64,000 bases of DNA from an uncultured Flavobacteriales bacterium (GTDB lineage: Bacteria > Bacteroidota > Bacteroidia > Flavobacteriales > Crocinitomicaceae), in NCBI GenBank assembly GCA_946480085.1, contig CAMLHZ010000002.1, positions 186,001 through 250,000 of the forward strand, written 5' to 3'. The notes beneath the pieces were generated by a model that was not told the DNA's origin, did not search any database, and was given only the letters and a program-made list of their open reading frames with translations. Every line of letters begins with the position of its first letter. The first letter of the stretch is position 1. Below, one piece after another: positions 61,901 through 64,000 of the stretch. Both the position numbers and the translations under genes were made by a program.

Positions 61901-62022
61901 ACAAATCTGAAAAGTTTGAGAAAATGAATACAATTTCTTCTTTGATGTCATTACTGTTAATACTTCTTATTGCTGCAGCAGGGTTTATGTACTGGAGAGA
62001 GAGTAAGAAAAAAGTGGCTTAA
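58972..62022 (+). CDS. Large YfhO-like membrane protein
   Basis: The 1016-residue protein has a first helix at about 12-28 and extracytoplasmic loop motifs QHDIEQHVGMSHEI and EPLWTNSMFGGMPATQ. About ten further helices follow to about residue 460, then a soluble part, two more helices at about 555-610 and a C-terminal domain with VYDMLNVKYFLS, VFSEVYYADGWTATINGKP and a last helix. The order matches YfhO-family proteins, which have a GT-C-type fold and are linked to glycosylation of surface polymers. The precise donor and acceptor are unknown. The downstream genes are glycosyltransferase-like, but on the other strand. Confidence 0.85.
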   Translation: MNISAFFKKNWIHFAAIGIFLVICLTYFRLELTDYQLKQHDIEQHVGMSHEIVDFREHNNGQEPLWTNSMFGGMPATQVSLIHGGNWFSNLETMYFKTLPSPLGIVLLYIIGFYIMLSMMKINKWVAIVGALTYGFLSYQIIILGAGHNSKGVAIAFLAPVVGSFFYAYRRSWKWGALLSALFMSFELAANHLQVTYYLSFVLLALGIAEVFRVLKSKEYKNFLKATLGILVGYFIAVSINYGNVSMTNDYVKHSIRGGNDLSIDASGESNSKNSTEGLERTYVTEYSYGLGETFSFITPYAKGAGTMTFEESPFVDLVEKSDYDVNMQDAILKGGYAYWGDQPATSGPVYIGVIVVFLALLGMVYIKDASKWALLAVTILTVMLSWGKNYMGLTDWFLDNVPGYNKFRAVTIILVIAELCIPLLAVLLVDKLIKEREAIKANLKPFYVTSASYFLLLLVLKFGGIDDSYTWIREREAENQPAPDFEAMRGEFRNQIMSMPVDSAAKFGIDATNPQSVESAITQQIEMKKEEYKRNEESQQLVKNAVKDIREQVWNSSMTRSILFTLLAIGCLALYFLTSVSAAISLGALGLIAFLDIITMSSNYMNNSDLPDGSGYKYWVPILEAKYPTTADQADMDILTLETEANSYVDEQVKKGFAEGKAKAYELDASGSDARRIEMAYGFSALNRNTNYRVFDQQGGFSSAAASYFHKSLGGYHGAKLRSIQNLAEFHLYKSNQKVYDMLNVKYFLSTGAEGRTANPNPTALGNAWFVRNAKVVSTADQEILSLGSKFKMSNISNGRFFVNGVEKKQLESYANAKLQYLPAGARDTLSIQLSNDVPKGAEIVYVKDTKGKTNLIMKRDFDRDTTKSFTAFVDIKSISEFKPIEEIIVSATEAKKLKAKSWKGEGIIKLKSYAPNKLVYTTNASDKGMAVFSEVYYADGWTATINGKPADIVRVNYLLRGLELPKGESKIVFTYKSEKFEKMNTISSLMSLLLILLIAAAGFMYWRESKKKVA

Positions 62023-62044
62023 CGGTTAAGTTATGGATAATACA

Positions 62045-62076
62045 AAGCCCGGATCTAATTTGATTCGGGCTTTTTT
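62045..62076. terminator. Bidirectional terminator after the YfhO-like gene
   Basis: AAGCCCGGATC pairs with GATTCGGGCTT (one G-U) around TAATTT, followed by TTTTTT. It also lies at the end of the minus-strand glycosyltransferase gene at 62081. Confidence 0.88.
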
Positions 62077-62080
62077 ATTA

Positions 62081-63136
62081 CTAACTAATGTTTTGTATAG
62101 CTTTCAAAAATTCCTCTTCACGTAATTTCAAAGGATAATTTTCTACGATATGCTGGCGTGACCGATGCGATTGTGATTTCTTTTCTTCGTCATCTAAACG
62201 AATTAAATCTGTCACCAACTGCTTTAATAATTCAGAATCTTTTTTTTCTAAAACCCCTCCAATTCCATCTACTATTTTTGGCATAGCTCCAACTTTACTA
62301 ACCAAAGGAATGCAGCCGCACAACATTGCTTCACACAAGGCATTCGGAAATCCCTCCGACATTGAAAGCTGTAAATAGAATTCGAAATCGTTGAGTACAT
62401 TAACCAATTCTGCGTTAGGAATCGTTGGGTGTAAGATTACATTTGACGCTGTGAAATAAGATTCTAAGCCAATTCCACCAATAATGTGAATTTCAATGTC
62501 AGGCATAGCTTCTGACAAAGCCGCCAAAAGATCAATTCCTTTCAGCTGAAATCCAAATCGGGAATCAAGTTTTGCACCTATGGTTACAAAGCTGTTCTTT
62601 CTACGCGGTTTCCCCAAATCTTTAAAAAGAGTAGAATCAAATCCATTATAAATAACCTGAACTGGTGTTTCTGCCTTTTTTACAAAAGCCTTGTAACCTT
62701 GATGAGGAAAATCATTGGGTTGATAGCTGTAATCGGTCAATATCAACGTTGAATCAACCGGCAAAAGCAAATCAGAATTCAGTAGACTGTATGCGGTAGC
62801 TTTGCCCAGCATTTTTCGGTTAAAATTACCGTATTGAATAGAGGGGAAAGATACGCAGTCTGTCCCTCCAAGAACAGTAACGACTTTATGCCCTCTCAAC
62901 TTTGAAGCAAGTATTCCTGGTATGCAATGAAAGCCAGCAAATTGGTTTACCACTATAGACTTCTTTCGGAAGATCATTTTAAAGAATACACCGCTAAGAC
63001 GAACAGGTATTAACCACTTAGGCTGAAGATCAATATGAATGACTTCTACCGGATGTTTGGTTTTTAAAATGTCAATATCCTTTAGAACAAAACTAGAGTA
63101 GTTTGTACAAACGTAAATAATGTTCTTGGGAGGCAT
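62081..63136 (-). CDS. Glycosyltransferase family 4-like protein
   Basis: The 351-residue GT-B protein has an N-terminal domain with VLGGTDCVSFPSIQYGN and the acceptor-site region VIYNGFDSTLF. The C-terminal nucleotide-sugar domain has IGAKLDSRFGFQLKGID and IHIIGGIG. The GT4 signature SMSEGFPNALCEAMLCGC provides the EX7E-like pair of Glu residues. Its sugar is unknown; the context is surface glycan or LPS-like synthesis. It starts 3 bp after the methyltransferase stop, so the two are cotranscribed. Confidence 0.88.
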   Translation of the reverse strand: MPPKNIIYVCTNYSSFVLKDIDILKTKHPVEVIHIDLQPKWLIPVRLSGVFFKMIFRKKSIVVNQFAGFHCIPGILASKLRGHKVVTVLGGTDCVSFPSIQYGNFNRKMLGKATAYSLLNSDLLLPVDSTLILTDYSYQPNDFPHQGYKAFVKKAETPVQVIYNGFDSTLFKDLGKPRRKNSFVTIGAKLDSRFGFQLKGIDLLAALSEAMPDIEIHIIGGIGLESYFTASNVILHPTIPNAELVNVLNDFEFYLQLSMSEGFPNALCEAMLCGCIPLVSKVGAMPKIVDGIGGVLEKKDSELLKQLVTDLIRLDDEEKKSQSHRSRQHIVENYPLKLREEEFLKAIQNIS

Positions 63137-63139
63137 TAT

Positions 63140-63832
63140 CTAGAATTTTGACCTGATATTCTGAATCAGATTTACCCATTTGCTTCTAACCTCAATTGAT
63201 TTTACTTCAGGGTTTTTCTTGAAAATGATTTTCAAATAGTTGGGTTTATCTGTATGAATGGCATAAGGAGTAATGCTTTCAACAACGAAACCATGAGGAT
63301 AAACGTTGTTCAGTAAATCCTGCATTGATAATGATTGGTCAATGATCTGAAGTAACTCAGGTTTATTCCTTCTGTAATAGTCCAGTGCATGTGGCTCGGG
63401 AATATTAATAAACCATTTTGCATCGCTGGAGCATACTTTAGCAATGTTTTCAAACAATTTGTAATGCTGTTCAACAGGAATGTGCTCAAGAACGTCAGGA
63501 AACACAACAAGATCAAATTTCGTTTTATGTTCGAAATCAGACATATCCGTCACAATGAACTCAGCATTATTAGCTTTGTTAAATTCCTTTGCTAATTGAA
63601 TGCTTCTTGGTGAAATATCGCATCCAACAATACTTCCCTGCGGAACCATCTTCAGCAATAGAGAGCTGACAGTTCCAATTCCACATCCAATTTCTAGAAT
63701 ATTAGCATTGGGTTTTACGCCCAGCTTTTTCACATTTTGTGCAATAATTCTATGTCTTGTTGAAACGCCAATTTTACCCTGGTGTTTCACGTAATCGTCA
63801 TAATACTCTTCAACTTCTTCTTTACCTGCCAT
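63140..63832 (-). CDS. Class I SAM-dependent methyltransferase
   Basis: The 230-residue protein has the SAM-binding motif ILEIGCGIGTVSSLLL (about 46-61), GCDISPRSI for the ribose, and FPDVLEHIP, as in UbiE/Coq3-like and O-antigen methyltransferases. I chose the ATG at 63832 (MAGKEEVEEYY). It begins 1 bp after the stop of the DUF1573 gene and is followed 3 bp later by the glycosyltransferase, suggesting methylation of a sugar or glycan end. The substrate is unknown. Confidence 0.87.
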   Translation of the reverse strand: MAGKEEVEEYYDDYVKHQGKIGVSTRHRIIAQNVKKLGVKPNANILEIGCGIGTVSSLLLKMVPQGSIVGCDISPRSIQLAKEFNKANNAEFIVTDMSDFEHKTKFDLVVFPDVLEHIPVEQHYKLFENIAKVCSSDAKWFINIPEPHALDYYRRNKPELLQIIDQSLSMQDLLNNVYPHGFVVESITPYAIHTDKPNYLKIIFKKNPEVKSIEVRSKWVNLIQNIRSKF

Positions 63833-63833
63833 C

Positions 63834-64000
63834 TTATTCAACTATTGCTTTTATTCTAACCACTGTAATTTTCGGATCTGTATTTGCCGTAACGGTAATT
63901 GTTTTTTCAACAGGTTGTCCGTCAACAGATTTTGAACTCGGTTTGAAATGCACTTTTATAACATCTGTTTTTCCCGGAGCGATAGGTTTCTCAGGTTTTT
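63834..64000 (-). CDS. DUF1573 protein, C-terminal part (partial)
   Basis: The frame enters at the window edge and runs 55 codons to a TAA at 63836-63834. It contains KPIAPGKTDVIKVHF, VEKTITVTANTDPKI and ends KAIVE, the strand pattern of DUF1573 (an Ig-like ASH-type fold of Bacteroidota, usually periplasmic). The start is outside the window. It precedes the methyltransferase by 1 bp. Confidence 0.75.
   Translation of the reverse strand, partial: KPEKPIAPGKTDVIKVHFKPSSKSVDGQPVEKTITVTANTDPKITVVRIKAIVE

Overview
The window is from a Bacteroidota genome, most likely a flavobacterium of the Crocinitomicaceae (Fluviicola) type. I infer this from four things. Several secreted proteins carry type IX secretion (T9SS) C-terminal sorting domains. 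The GlmU-like and DUF5686 families present are typical of Bacteroidota. Promoters fit TTTG-N19-TAnnTTTG. Shine-Dalgarno sequences are mostly absent and the DNA is AT-rich. There are no rRNAs, CRISPR arrays, insertion sequences or phage genes, and only one tRNA, tRNA-Leu(UAG).

Layout. 1-7.2 kb: a partial gene, a lipocalin-like membrane-anchored protein, a YoaK-type membrane protein, trmD, a DUF1304 fusion, aroQ and xerD divergent by 2 bp, then an operon of an Asp/Cys-repeat lipoprotein, an ECF sigma factor and an anti-sigma factor that appears to span both membranes. 7.4-10 kb: a T9SS cargo protein and a coiled-coil partner. 10-19.8 kb: mainly housekeeping genes (rimO, lgt, trhO, a miaE-like gene) plus DoxX, an OmpA/propeller protein and two alkaline-phosphatase-superfamily enzymes, one of them PafA. 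19.8-24.9 kb: a PorP/SprF-SPOR protein with a 1186-residue type-B T9SS adhesin. 25-34 kb: a signalling block with a 1902-residue multi-PAS kinase, an Rcp1-like regulator, a REC-PAS-HisKA_3 hybrid and a NarL-type regulator. 34.6-41.5 kb: a small secreted protein, tRNA-Leu, trigger factor, an OmpA-domain protein and a DUF5686 protein.

41.7-49.3 kb is a four-gene run: two LtaS/EptA-like transferases in tandem, a sodium:solute symporter and a GlmU-like nucleotidyltransferase, suggesting surface glycan work. 49.3-54 kb holds, on the minus strand, a methyltransferase and a run of PyrR-like PRTase, murQ, three small related membrane proteins (the first frameshifted) and a TPR protein. 54.3-57.4 kb holds carB, which lacks the usual C-terminal MGS domain, and a DUF4834-like protein. 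57.4-58.8 kb holds two cupredoxin-T9SS paralogues. 59-64 kb holds a YfhO-like membrane protein, a glycosyltransferase, a methyltransferase and the end of a DUF1573 protein.

The most unusual observations are these. (1) The lipoprotein / ECF sigma / dual-membrane anti-sigma operon. (2) Two intergenic remnants that encode only the last 13-15 codons of genes intact elsewhere in the window: a DUF5686 tail that makes 71-bp direct repeats bracketing an OmpA-like gene, and a PafA-like tail about 15 kb from pafA. (3) A one-base frameshift in the first of three tandem membrane-protein paralogues. (4) A 51-codon ORF in a long gap. (5) A family of long, word-like inverted repeats that act as terminators or sit between genes.
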